From: Pseudomonadota bacterium
GTDB lineage: Bacteria > Myxococcota_A > Bradymonadia > Bradymonadales > GCA-2716585
Reading direction: 5' to 3'
DNA length: 64,000 bases
NCBI GenBank assembly: GCA_005804885.1
Contig: SYOX01000050.1
Coordinates: 1 to 64,000 of the forward strand
The position numbers and the translations under genes were made by a program. Within the stretch, counting starts at the first letter, position 1, and each line of letters begins with the position of its first letter. The notes beneath the pieces were generated by a model. It was not told the origin of the DNA. It worked only from the letters and a program-made list of their open reading frames with translations, and did no database searches. This document shows, one piece after another, positions 28,440-38,079 of this stretch.

Positions 28440-28758
28440 CGCCCCACGCTCCTCGCACCGCCCGTTGGGCGGGCTCGTCGGGGGGGGCTTGGATGCCCGG
28501 GGTGGGCTGCGCCCTGTCGGTCGCAGGCCAGCGCACGACCGAGGTCGACACCAGGGAGTGTGTCTCTGGTTGCCTTGCTGCTTCCCCATCCAAGGCCCTC
28601 TCAACAGGGTGATCCCTCCTTGCGCTTCTGTGTCACCCTTGCGTCGGCCTGCGCCCAGCGGGCGCAGCCCTCACTGCGCTTCCAGCCCCACCCGACGAGC
28701 CCGTCCCCGACAGGGGCGGTGCGAGGAGCGTGGGGTGGTGCGAGGAGCGTGGGGCGCT
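28440..28758. repeat. mosaic inverted-repeat element, copy A
   Basis: Left arm CCCCACGCTCCTCGCACCGCCC..GGGCGGGCTCGTCGGG (about 28442-28485) inverted at about 28685-28738; inner arm GGGCTGCGCCCTGTCGGTCGCAGGCCAGCGCACGACCGAGGTCGACACCAGGGAG; terminal 19-nt tandem GGTGCGAGGAGCGTGGGGY x2. Confidence 0.8.
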
Positions 28759-28847
28759 TGCGCGGCGAGGGTCTGGCGCGCTACGATGCGCGACAGTTCA
28801 CGCGCACGGGCGAGGCAGGATCAGAGGCACAGACGCTGAGCGGTATC

Positions 28848-31800
28848 TTGGAACCAAGACTCCCTGGAATCGGCGACCAGGTGGCGGGGCGCTACCGGAT
28901 CGTCAGCAAGCTGGGCAGCGGCGGGTTCGGGGTGGTCTTTCACGCCCGTCAGGAGTCGATGGGCCGGGACGTGGCCATCAAGTTCCTGTCGCCGGAGGTC
29001 AGCAATGATCCCGTGGCGGTGGAGCGCTTCAGGCGCGAGGCCTTCTACTCAAGCGGCCTGCGGCACCCGAACACGATCGTCATCCACGATTACGGCCAGA
29101 CCGACGACAAGCTCTTCTACATCGTGATGGAGCTGCTCGAAGGCCAGCCCTTGTCCAAGGCGATCTTCGTCGGGGGGGGGCTGTCGCTGGGCAGGGCGCT
29201 GCACATCGGCGAGCAGATCCTGCGCTCGCTCGGCGAGGCGCACCAGCGAGGGCTGGTGCATCGGGACCTGAAGCCTGAGAACATCTTCCTGGTGGATCTG
29301 CTCGGCGAGGAGGACTTCGTCAAGGTGCTGGACTTCGGGCTGTCCAAGGCCTTGTCACCGGACAACCCGGCCTTGACCCAGGAGGGGGTGGTCTTCGGGA
29401 CGCCGCTCTACATGGCGCCGGAGCAGGCTTATGGGGAGGAGGTGCTGCCGGCCTCGGATCTCTTCGCCTTCGGGCTGCTGCTCTACGAGATGTTGCGGGG
29501 CGAGCGGCCCTTCCGGGGTCGGACCTCGATGGAGGTGCTGCTGAAGTTGACCCAGGAGGCGCTGCCGAGGTTGCCGGCGCCGCTGGAGGGCTCGCCGGTG
29601 CAGGTCTTCGTGGATCGGCTGACGCAGAAGGAGCCTGGGGATCGCTACCCCAGCGCGGTCGAGGCGCTGCCAGAGCTTCAGAAGTTGTTGCGCGGCGATA
29701 GTTTGCGCGACATGGGCGATCTCGGTTCGGTGTACGTGGGGCTCAAGGCGCGGCCAGCGGCGCTCAAGGCGCCGCCGCCGCCGCCGCTGTCGCCGCTGTC
29801 GCCGGTGGAGCCTTCGGCGGCGACGCCGAGGCCGGCGCGGCCATCGACCTTGGAGCCGGCCTCGTCGCTGTCGCCGATGTCGACGTCTGGGCGGGTCAAG
29901 GCGAACGTGATCGGGGCGCAGGACATCCTTGGGGATCTGTTTGCGCCGGAGGAGCTTGAGGCCAGCGTGCGGCAGGTGGTGCGGGCCGAGTCGATCGCGT
30001 CGGGCAAGATGCCGTCTCTGGACGTGGACGCGCCGGGGGCGGTGTCGATCAACCTGGACGTGGCCCGGACGCCGTCGTCGACGCGCAGGCGGTACAGGGA
30101 CAGGGGGGCGCGGACGCTCATCACGACGATAGACGCGGTGTCGGACAGCCGCCCGGGGGAGGAGAAGACGCTCTCGGAGGTGTCCTTCGACGCGCCGCTG
30201 ATCGGCCGTCAGGAGGAGCTGCTGGCCTTGGATCAGCGCGGGGTGCAGGCGCTCAAGGGCGTCGGCGGGATGGTGCTCTTCGAGGGCGAGGCGGGCGTGG
30301 GCAAGACGCGCCTGGTCGAGGAGTTCAAGAAGATGATGATCCGCCGGGGCGCGGCGGTCTTCGAGGGGGCGTACAGGGAGAACAGCATCGGGCCGGGGAC
30401 GGGGTTGAGGCAGGCGGTCGAGCAGCTCTTGAGGATCAACGCGCTGAGCGACGAGAAGGCGCAGCAGGTGGTCGAGCGGAGGCTGGGCAAGCTGGAGATC
30501 GACGCGCCGGAGTTCGTCCCGATGCTCATGAGGGCGCTGCGTCCGGGTCTGGTGCAAGGCGAGCCGACCTCGGTGATGTCGCGCACGAGCGCGCCGGTGG
30601 CCTTCCGGGTGCTGGAGCGGCTCCTGATCCGGGAGGCGCAGATCCGCCCGGTGGTGCTGCTGGTCGAGGATCTGCACTGGGCCGATCCTTTTACGCTGGG
30701 GTTTACCGAGTATCTGGTCAGCGACCTTGGGGATGGGAGCGAGGCGCCGGTCGAGCGCCTGGTGAGGTCGGACAAGCCGCTGCCCTTCTTGTGCGTCTGC
30801 ACGCTGCGGCGCAGCCACATGACCCAGCAGGCCTCCGTCGTGGGGGCCGTCCAGAGCATGGGGCGCAGCCTCGGCAAGAGCTTCATGCGGCTGGAGGTCA
30901 ACCCGCTGGATCACAAGGGCGCGTCCCAGCTGATCCAGCATGTGCTGCCTCTGGAGGTCGGGCTGCGGCAGCGGCTCATCCGGCACGCCAAGGGCAACCC
31001 GCTGTATTTGTTGCAATTTTTGAGGCTCGTCGCCCACGGCAATGGGGTCAGCTACAGCGAGGGGGGCTGGGAGCTGCGCTCGGGCGCGCTGTCCGAGGGG
31101 ATGCCTGGGTCGCTCCAGGAGCTGCTCCAGCGGCGGCTGGAGCAGGCGGTGCGGCAGGATCCGGAGCGGGATCTGCTCGGGGACGTGGCGAGGCTCTCAT
31201 CGGTGCTGGGGTCGCGCTTCAGCCACAAGCTGCTGGAGAGCTTCTTCGTCAACCTGGGCCGGCCCGAGCTGGTGCGCAAGCTGACCGGCGTGCTGGACGC
31301 GCTGGTGCAGGTGGGGTTGATCGAGCGGGTGGCCGTCTCGCCGGGGGAGGTCGATTACCAGTTCGTCCACGCGATGGTGCAGGAGACGCTGTCGAGCTGG
31401 TTGAAGCAGGATCCGTCGGTGTCCTCCTACCACGAGGCGGCGGCGCGGGCCAAGGAGGTCTCGGTCGCCAACGACCCGACGACCTCGATGAGCCTGCACG
31501 CCGACGTGGCCCAGCACTGGGAGGCGGCCGGGGAGGCGGAGCGGGCGATCGAGTTCCGCCTCAGGAGCGCGCGGGCGGCCGAGCGCAGCCTGGATCTGGA
31601 GACGGCGCGGCTGCTCTACCGCAAGGTGGAGGAGGAGCTGGGGCGAGACGGGATCGCCAGCTCGGTGCGGGTCAACGTCCAGCTCCGGCTCGGCGCGCTG
31701 CACATCCGGCTGGGGGCGCTCGGTCCGGCCGAGGACATCCTCAAGCGCGGCGCCGACGCGGCCCGCGCGCTCTCGGACGCCCGCGCGGAGGGTCGCGCGC

Positions 31801-33113
31801 AGATCCTGATCGGCAAGGTCTACACGCTGCAGAGCCGCCACCGGGAGGCGCTGCGCTGCTTCCGGCGGGCGACGGCCTGCTTGACCGAGCTTGAGCGGCC
31901 CGACGCCGAGGACGAGGTGGGCCTGGCCGAGGCCCAGCTCGGGCAGGCCGAGGTGGCTCGGCTGCGCGGCGAGCTGGGCACGGCCGAGGGGGTCCTGGCC
32001 GAGGCGCTGCACAAGGCCCGGCGGGTCGACGCGGTCGAGGTCGAGGCGCAATGCCTGCACAACCTCGGGCGCATCGCCCACCTGTGCGGTCGGCTCAAGG
32101 ACGCGCTCGGGCTGCTCAAGGACGCCGGCGAGCGCTTCGAGCAGTGCGGGCAGGTCATCGCGCGGGCCTCGGTGAACGCCGATCGCGGCCTGTCCCAGCT
32201 CTACACCCAGGGCCGGGTGCCGGCCGAGGCCTCGATCCGGCAGGCGCTCGACGTGCTGGAGGCCGCCGGCGATCAGCTCCTGAGCGCCCACACCCGCGTC
32301 TACCTGGGGATCGCGCTGCGGCGCGGGGCCGATCTGGAGGCCGCGGCCAAGGTCACCAACCAGGCGCTGTCCGTCTTCAACCGCCTGCAGAACATCTACG
32401 GGATCGCCAAGGCCACCCTGCTGCTGGGCGAGATCGTCTTCTTGCGCGGCGACGTGGCCCTGGCCCAGAACCTCGGCAAGCAGGCCCTGGGCCTGCACGA
32501 GAAGATCGGCGACGCCCACGGCACGGCCATGAGCCTGATGTTCCTGGGCTCCTGGGCGCTCGATGGCGGGGAGATCGATCAGGCCGAGGCGCAGCTGACC
32601 CACGCGATGAACATGTTCGAGAAGGGCGGCATCCTGCTCTATCGGCCCCAGTGCCAGCTGCAGCTCGGCCGCGTGGCCCAGAGCCGGGGCCAGATCGAGC
32701 GCAGCCGCGCCCTGATCACCGAGTCCTGGCAGGAGGCCCGCGCCAGCGGCAACCGCGAGATGGAGTGCAATGCGGCCCTGATGCTCGGCACCGGCGCGCT
32801 GATCGAGGGTCACCTGGGCAAGGCCCGCGGCTTCATACAGACCGGCCTCAACGTCGCCCGGGATCTGCGCCTGGAGCACACCCAGGTCCTGCTGCTCTTC
32901 GGCCTGGCGCTGATCGAGACGCTGTCCAACAACGTCGAGGAGCGCCAGAAGGCCGTCGACGCGATCGTCGCCTTCAGGCGCCGCGCCTCCGACCACGAGC
33001 TCTTCCTGCGCGAGAGGGTGGCCGCCATCGCCCGCTCCGTCTCCGTCGTCCGCGGTCTGACCGAGGCCGATCACTACCGACGGGCCGCCCTGGCCGTCCT
33101 GCAGCTCATCTGA
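28848..33113 (+). CDS. Ser/Thr protein kinase with AAA ATPase and TPR-like region
   Basis: YRIVSKLGSGGFGVVFHA, VAIKFL, LVHRDLKPENIFL, VLDFGLSKAL kinase motifs; FEGEAGVGKTRLVEEF Walker A; long helical repeat C-terminus. Start uncertain: ORF extends up to 28560 through the repeat element. Confidence 0.9.
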   Translation: MEPRLPGIGDQVAGRYRIVSKLGSGGFGVVFHARQESMGRDVAIKFLSPEVSNDPVAVERFRREAFYSSGLRHPNTIVIHDYGQTDDKLFYIVMELLEGQPLSKAIFVGGGLSLGRALHIGEQILRSLGEAHQRGLVHRDLKPENIFLVDLLGEEDFVKVLDFGLSKALSPDNPALTQEGVVFGTPLYMAPEQAYGEEVLPASDLFAFGLLLYEMLRGERPFRGRTSMEVLLKLTQEALPRLPAPLEGSPVQVFVDRLTQKEPGDRYPSAVEALPELQKLLRGDSLRDMGDLGSVYVGLKARPAALKAPPPPPLSPLSPVEPSAATPRPARPSTLEPASSLSPMSTSGRVKANVIGAQDILGDLFAPEELEASVRQVVRAESIASGKMPSLDVDAPGAVSINLDVARTPSSTRRRYRDRGARTLITTIDAVSDSRPGEEKTLSEVSFDAPLIGRQEELLALDQRGVQALKGVGGMVLFEGEAGVGKTRLVEEFKKMMIRRGAAVFEGAYRENSIGPGTGLRQAVEQLLRINALSDEKAQQVVERRLGKLEIDAPEFVPMLMRALRPGLVQGEPTSVMSRTSAPVAFRVLERLLIREAQIRPVVLLVEDLHWADPFTLGFTEYLVSDLGDGSEAPVERLVRSDKPLPFLCVCTLRRSHMTQQASVVGAVQSMGRSLGKSFMRLEVNPLDHKGASQLIQHVLPLEVGLRQRLIRHAKGNPLYLLQFLRLVAHGNGVSYSEGGWELRSGALSEGMPGSLQELLQRRLEQAVRQDPERDLLGDVARLSSVLGSRFSHKLLESFFVNLGRPELVRKLTGVLDALVQVGLIERVAVSPGEVDYQFVHAMVQETLSSWLKQDPSVSSYHEAAARAKEVSVANDPTTSMSLHADVAQHWEAAGEAERAIEFRLRSARAAERSLDLETARLLYRKVEEELGRDGIASSVRVNVQLRLGALHIRLGALGPAEDILKRGADAARALSDARAEGRAQILIGKVYTLQSRHREALRCFRRATACLTELERPDAEDEVGLAEAQLGQAEVARLRGELGTAEGVLAEALHKARRVDAVEVEAQCLHNLGRIAHLCGRLKDALGLLKDAGERFEQCGQVIARASVNADRGLSQLYTQGRVPAEASIRQALDVLEAAGDQLLSAHTRVYLGIALRRGADLEAAAKVTNQALSVFNRLQNIYGIAKATLLLGEIVFLRGDVALAQNLGKQALGLHEKIGDAHGTAMSLMFLGSWALDGGEIDQAEAQLTHAMNMFEKGGILLYRPQCQLQLGRVAQSRGQIERSRALITESWQEARASGNREMECNAALMLGTGALIEGHLGKARGFIQTGLNVARDLRLEHTQVLLLFGLALIETLSNNVEERQKAVDAIVAFRRRASDHELFLRERVAAIARSVSVVRGLTEADHYRRAALAVLQLI

Positions 33114-33117
33114 CCCC

Positions 33118-33984
33118 ATGCCCAAGTCCCCGCAAACCCTCCTGATCCTGACCGTGGCCCTGAGCGCCCTCTGCGCCGCCTTCGCCGCCGGGGCCAGCGC
33201 CGGCCCCTGGATCAAGGCCCCCGGCGAGGCCTTCGTCAAAGGCGGCCTGACCCATTACAGCGCCGAGGACTCCTTCAACCAGGGCCGCGACACGGGGATG
33301 GCCTACACCGGCCAGACCTTCAACGTCTACGGCGAGGTGGGGCTCGTCGAGGGCCTCCAGGCCGTCGTGGATCTGCCCGTCGTCATGGGCGTCAACACCT
33401 CGGCGGCCGGCGTCCGCTACACCAACCAGAGCCTCGGCGACCTGCGCCTGGAGCTCGACGGCGCGCTGCTGCCCGAGCTGCCCCTGGCCATCGGCGTCGA
33501 GACCAAGATCCCCCTGTACACCCCCATCGGCCGACAAGGCCCCGGCGATCCCGCCGCCGACTTCCCCCGCTCCCGGATCAACTTCCCCGACCCCGGCGAC
33601 GGCAATGTCGACATGACCCTCAAGCTCCTGACCGGCCTGTCGCTCCACCCGACGCCGGCCTGGGTCACCGCCGAGCTGGGCTACCGCGCCCGCTTTGGCG
33701 GCTTCGTCGACGGCCTGACCGCCTCCCTCGGGGCCGGCTGGTTCGTCTGGCCCGAGCACGTCGCCCTCGGCCTCTACGGCAATGCCCTCGTCAACCTCGG
33801 CCAGGACGCCGACCCCGCCCTTCGCTCCACCAAGCAGTTCACCTACGTCCAGGCCTTCGTCCTGATCACCGCCGCCCCCCTCGCCGACGACCTCTCCCTG
33901 ACCCTGTCCGCCGGCGCCGTCGTCCAGGCCGACAACACCTCGCGCGGCACCGACCTCGGCCTGGGGGTCTCCTATGCCTTCTGA
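33118..33984 (+). CDS. secreted / outer-membrane beta-barrel-like protein
   Basis: Signal peptide; alternating amphipathic strands; C-terminal ..LGLGVSYAF. Confidence 0.65.
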   Translation: MPKSPQTLLILTVALSALCAAFAAGASAGPWIKAPGEAFVKGGLTHYSAEDSFNQGRDTGMAYTGQTFNVYGEVGLVEGLQAVVDLPVVMGVNTSAAGVRYTNQSLGDLRLELDGALLPELPLAIGVETKIPLYTPIGRQGPGDPAADFPRSRINFPDPGDGNVDMTLKLLTGLSLHPTPAWVTAELGYRARFGGFVDGLTASLGAGWFVWPEHVALGLYGNALVNLGQDADPALRSTKQFTYVQAFVLITAAPLADDLSLTLSAGAVVQADNTSRGTDLGLGVSYAF

Positions 33985-34987
33985 GAAGCCGTCCGGAAAC
34001 TCCAGGCCCCCCCGCGCCCTGCTCGCCTCAGGCCTCCTCCTCACCCTGCTCGCCTGCGGCGACCTCACCGTCGACCTCGACCCCGCCGCCAAGGACCGAC
34101 TCGCCGAGTTCATCGAAAGTGACGGCGGCACCGCACCCGAGGGCGTCGACGGCGATCCAGAGCCCAGCCCCGAGCCCGAGCCCGAGGCCACCCCGGAGCC
34201 CGATCCCGGCGGCGTCGATCTGAGCGGCCGCGACCGCCTCGACCACCTGGCCCTCGACGCCGTCCTTGACGGCTTCGTCCAGGAGGGGCTGGTCGACTAC
34301 CCCGCCCTGGCCGCCTCCGCCGAAGGGCGCCTCCTGCTCGACCGCGCCCTCGCCCTGATCGCCGACGTCGACCCCGCGCAGCTCGCAGATCCCCCCGAGC
34401 GGCTCGCCTTCTGGCTCAACGCCTACAACGCCCTCGTCCTTCATCAAGCCCTTGTCGATGTCTCTATAAATCCTGTATTCTCGACTTCAGATGACGACTT
34501 CTCGTTTTTCAAGGCGCAGATCCATGCCGCCGCCGGGCTCACCTTGAGCCTCGATCAGATCGAGCACGGGATCATCCGCGGCCAGCAGGACCACCCCTCG
34601 ATGGTCGACCTCGACGCCGAGCGGCGCGCGGCCATAGGGCGACACCACGCGGACCTCTGGGGCGGCGCCGCGCCCGACCCCAGGATCCACGTCGGTCTCA
34701 ACTGCGCCGCCACCTCGTGCCCGCTCCTGCCCTCCTTCGCCTTCCGCGGCGATCGCGTCGCGGCCCAGCTCGACGCCCGCGCCGCGCTCTTCGTCGCCGA
34801 TCCGGCACGAGGCGCAGGACCCCAGGGCGTCTCCAGCCTCTTTGACTGGTTCGCCGCAGACTTCAGCGCCCCCCCCTTCGGCTCGGCCCGCGGCTTCATC
34901 GAGGCCTTCCGCCAGGACACCGCCGACGTCGCCTTCGATCGCCTCCTGCCCTACGACTGGACCCTGAACTGTCGAGGCTGCCCGTGA
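33974..34987 (+). CDS. DUF547-domain lipoprotein
   Basis: Lipobox LLTLLAC; AFWLNAYNALVLHQ, LSLDQIEHGIIRG, DPRIHVGLNCAATSCPLL, LPYDWTLN. Confidence 0.87.
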   Translation: MPSEKPSGNSRPPRALLASGLLLTLLACGDLTVDLDPAAKDRLAEFIESDGGTAPEGVDGDPEPSPEPEPEATPEPDPGGVDLSGRDRLDHLALDAVLDGFVQEGLVDYPALAASAEGRLLLDRALALIADVDPAQLADPPERLAFWLNAYNALVLHQALVDVSINPVFSTSDDDFSFFKAQIHAAAGLTLSLDQIEHGIIRGQQDHPSMVDLDAERRAAIGRHHADLWGGAAPDPRIHVGLNCAATSCPLLPSFAFRGDRVAAQLDARAALFVADPARGAGPQGVSSLFDWFAADFSAPPFGSARGFIEAFRQDTADVAFDRLLPYDWTLNCRGCP

Positions 34988-35090
34988 TCGCCTCCGGCCC
35001 CGGAAGCACCTTGTTCCACGCTGTATACATCGGACTCCAGTTGATGCCTCCTCGATAAGGCGCCGACTCGCAACCCCAGAGAGCTCAAGC

Positions 35091-36845
35091 ATGATGACGC
35101 AAAGACCCTCCGCGCGGTGGCCCTGGATCGCCGCGCTGCTGTTGCTCCTGGCCTCCGCGCCGGGCTGCGCTGGCGCCCCTGAGCGCGCCCCTGAAAGCTC
35201 GGAACAGGTCGCTTCCGCGCTGAACGCGGCGTCGGACGCGGCGGAGGAGGCCTCCCGTCGGCGCCGCCCGAGGCTCGTGGTGGTGGTGGTCTTTGATCAG
35301 CTGCGCGCCGATTACATGGCGCGCTTCGGAGAGCGATTCCTGCCCCCAAGGGGCGAGTCGGGCGAGCCGGGCGGGTTTCGATACCTGATGGAGACAGGGG
35401 CCTTCTATCCCCTGGCCGCCCACCAGACCCTCCAGGGCATGACCTGCCCGGGCCACGCCAACATCTCCACCGGCTCCTGGCCCGCTCGCCATGGCATCGC
35501 GCTGAACTCCTGGGTTGATCCAGACACGGGCGCCAAGACCTACTGCACCTTCGACCCCGCCTCGCCCCTCGTCGGCCCCGCCGAGGTCAAGGCGGGGGAG
35601 GGCGCCTCGCCGCGCGCCCTGCGAGGGCCGACGCTGGGCGACGAGTTCAAGGGCTCAGGCCGGGGATCGCGGGTGGCCTCGGTCGGGATCAAGGATCGCG
35701 GCGCCATCGTGCTGGGCGGCTTCGGCGCCGACGCCGTGCTCTGGTTCGACGACGAGAGCGGGGGCTGGGTCACCAGCCGGTTCTACGCCCCCGACGGGTC
35801 GCTGCCGCCCTGGATCGCCCCCGTCAACGCGCGGCTGGCCCAGGAGCGAGGCCAGGAGCTCACCGTGTCGGTGTCCCCCGAGGGCGGCCCGCCCTGGAAG
35901 GTCAAGTCCGGCTCCGAAGAGGCGCTGGCGAGCCCCTGGGGCAATGCGATCACCGTCGAGGCCGTCGAGGCGGCCATCGACGGCCTCCAGCTCGGCCAGC
36001 CGCGCGCGTCGACCGGCCCCGAGGGCGCTCAGGCGCCGGGCGAGGTGACGGACGTCCTGATGGTGAGCTTCTCGTCGCTGGACAAGGTGGGGCACTCGGT
36101 GGGGCCGGATGATCCTCGGCTCTCCGATCAGATGGTGGACTCGGACAGGGCGCTGGCGCGGCTGCTCAGGACGCTGGAGGCGAAGGTCCCAGGGGGGCTC
36201 TCCGAGGTGGTCGTGGCGGTGACGGGCGATCACGGCGTGTCGCCCTTGCCCGAGGTGCTCAGGGCGCAGCGCGTCGAGGTGGAGGTGATCGACGAGAAGG
36301 AGGTGGCCAAGGCGCTCGACGCGGGGCTGAAGGCGCGCTTCGGCGAGGCGAAGGGCGGGGGCTGGGTGGTGGGCATGAAGTACTTCCACGTCGTGCTCAA
36401 CCGGGCGTCGATCAAGGCCAGCAAGCTGGACATCGCGGAGGTTGAGCGCGAGGCGGCGCGGCTGCTGGCGGCCACCCCCGGCTTCATCGGCGCGCTGACG
36501 GCCACCGACATCCGGGAGCGGCGCCTGCCGGGCGGGCTCCTGGAGCGCCAGGTGCTCAACGGCTGGGTGCCCGGGCGCAGCGGCGACGTCGTGGGGATCT
36601 CCAAGGCCCACGCGATCCCGAAGGGGGCGCCGGCCAACCACATCACGGGGATGAGCTACGATCGCTATGTGCCCTTGATCATTGGGGGATTTGGGATCAG
36701 GCCGGGGCTCTACCCCGAGGCGGCCGAGATCGTGGATCTGGCGCCGACGCTGGCCTTCATCGGCGGGGTGCTGCCGCCGCCGCTGTCCGAGGGCAGGGTC
36801 TTGAGCGAGTGCCTGGATCGGGATCAGCTCAGGCCGCGCTTCTGA
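35091..36845 (+). CDS. PafA-like alkaline phosphatase family protein
   Basis: VVVVFDQLRADYMARFGERFLP, HQTLQGMTCPGHANISTGSWPARHGI, AVTGDHGVSPLPEV. Confidence 0.88.
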   Translation: MMTQRPSARWPWIAALLLLLASAPGCAGAPERAPESSEQVASALNAASDAAEEASRRRRPRLVVVVVFDQLRADYMARFGERFLPPRGESGEPGGFRYLMETGAFYPLAAHQTLQGMTCPGHANISTGSWPARHGIALNSWVDPDTGAKTYCTFDPASPLVGPAEVKAGEGASPRALRGPTLGDEFKGSGRGSRVASVGIKDRGAIVLGGFGADAVLWFDDESGGWVTSRFYAPDGSLPPWIAPVNARLAQERGQELTVSVSPEGGPPWKVKSGSEEALASPWGNAITVEAVEAAIDGLQLGQPRASTGPEGAQAPGEVTDVLMVSFSSLDKVGHSVGPDDPRLSDQMVDSDRALARLLRTLEAKVPGGLSEVVVAVTGDHGVSPLPEVLRAQRVEVEVIDEKEVAKALDAGLKARFGEAKGGGWVVGMKYFHVVLNRASIKASKLDIAEVEREAARLLAATPGFIGALTATDIRERRLPGGLLERQVLNGWVPGRSGDVVGISKAHAIPKGAPANHITGMSYDRYVPLIIGGFGIRPGLYPEAAEIVDLAPTLAFIGGVLPPPLSEGRVLSECLDRDQLRPRF

Positions 36846-37132
36846 AGGTAGACCTTCATCATGATCTGCATGATGTCCGCGTCGTCGGCGGGGCGCTCCT
36901 TGCGGACGAGCCAGCGGCGATAGGCGTCGATCTGCTGCTCGACGAGCGGGCGGAAGTCGTCGTCGAGGACGAAGAGCAGGCGCGCCAGGGGGCTGACCTC
37001 GGCGGGGCCGTTGGCGACGTGGTCGCGGATGCGGTCGAGGTCCCCGCCCCGGCTCTGCGTGTCGGCCTTGTCGATGAGCGCGGCGATGGCGCGCTCGAAG
37101 CTCTCCTGGGTGTGAAAGGGGGCCTGTGTCAT
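36824..37132 (-). CDS. hypothetical protein
   Basis: 102-aa ORF MTQAPFHTQESFERAIAALIDK...; placed directly after the FNR gene on the same strand; convergent 22-bp overlap with PafA-like gene. Confidence 0.55.
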   Translation of the reverse strand: MTQAPFHTQESFERAIAALIDKADTQSRGGDLDRIRDHVANGPAEVSPLARLLFVLDDDFRPLVEQQIDAYRRWLVRKERPADDADIMQIMMKVYLQKRGLS

Positions 37133-37142
37133 GGGAGCCTCC

Positions 37143-37952
37143 TCATGGCTTCTTCTTCTTGATGATGGCGGGCTTGAACTCGACCGCGGCGGGGGCCGCC
37201 TCGTCCGCCTTCTTGGGGTCGGGGGGGGAGGCGAACTTCTCGGTGCGGATCTCGCGTCGGTTCAGGCCGCGCTCGACGAAGACGTCGCGCATCGCGTCGA
37301 TCATGGGCGGGACGCCGCACAGGTAGGCGGTGGTGCGACCGGGCACGATGTGGTCGGCCAGCTCGTCCATGAAGGCGGTGACGTAGCCGACGGGGCCGCC
37401 CCAGTTGTCCTCAGGGCGCGGCTGGCTGACGATGGCCCTGTAATGGATGTTCGGGCAGAAGGCGTCGAGGTCCTGCCACTCGTCGTGGTAGAGCAGCTCG
37501 TCGCCGTGGCGCACGCCCATGAGCATCCAGACGCGGCTGTGGGCCGACGCCTTGATGATCTGGTCGCGCATCGAGCGGAAGGGCGCGATGCCCGTGCCGG
37601 TGGCCACGAGGATGATGTCGTCGGGGGACTCGTCGCGCAGGGTGAAGCGCCCGAAAGGGCCGGAGGTCTTGATCTCGTCGCCGACCCGGAGGCCATGCAG
37701 CAGCGTCGATCCCTTGCCGAAGTCCACCCGCTTGACGCACAGCGAGAAGCCCCCCACCTCGCCTGGGACCGCGGAGATCGAGTAGGAGCGGTTGATCTCG
37801 ACCCCTTCCTCGTTTTGGAAGTGGATCATGACGAACTGCCCAGGGATGTAATCGAAGCCCTCTTCACCCTCCGGGGCGAAGGTGATGTGCTTGACGTTCG
37901 AGCACAGATCGCGGGTCTGAACCACCACGCTCTGAAAGTAGGTTCGGGCCAT
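37143..37952 (-). CDS. ferredoxin--NADP reductase / FAD-NAD(P) oxidoreductase
   Basis: YIPGQFVMIHF, NRSYSISAVP, ILVATGTGIAPFRSM, YLCGVPPMIDAM. Confidence 0.9.
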   Translation of the reverse strand: MARTYFQSVVVQTRDLCSNVKHITFAPEGEEGFDYIPGQFVMIHFQNEEGVEINRSYSISAVPGEVGGFSLCVKRVDFGKGSTLLHGLRVGDEIKTSGPFGRFTLRDESPDDIILVATGTGIAPFRSMRDQIIKASAHSRVWMLMGVRHGDELLYHDEWQDLDAFCPNIHYRAIVSQPRPEDNWGGPVGYVTAFMDELADHIVPGRTTAYLCGVPPMIDAMRDVFVERGLNRREIRTEKFASPPDPKKADEAAPAAVEFKPAIIKKKKP

Positions 37953-38079
37953 GAAGTCGCTCCATCCCTCGTGCCAGAGCCCCAGGACTACCATAAGAGC
38001 GGCCGACCTCACAAGGCGCGCAAGGACGCCCAGCGCTGCGGCGCAGGTTCGCTCGGTGCAGTCACGATCGCACCGCCCC

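Noticed and set aside
28560-28847. N-terminal extension of the kinase ORF
   Set aside because: Encoded by the inverted-repeat element (AVRGAWGGARSVG from its tandem repeat); kinase homology begins at about YRIVSKLGSGGFG, so the true start is downstream.
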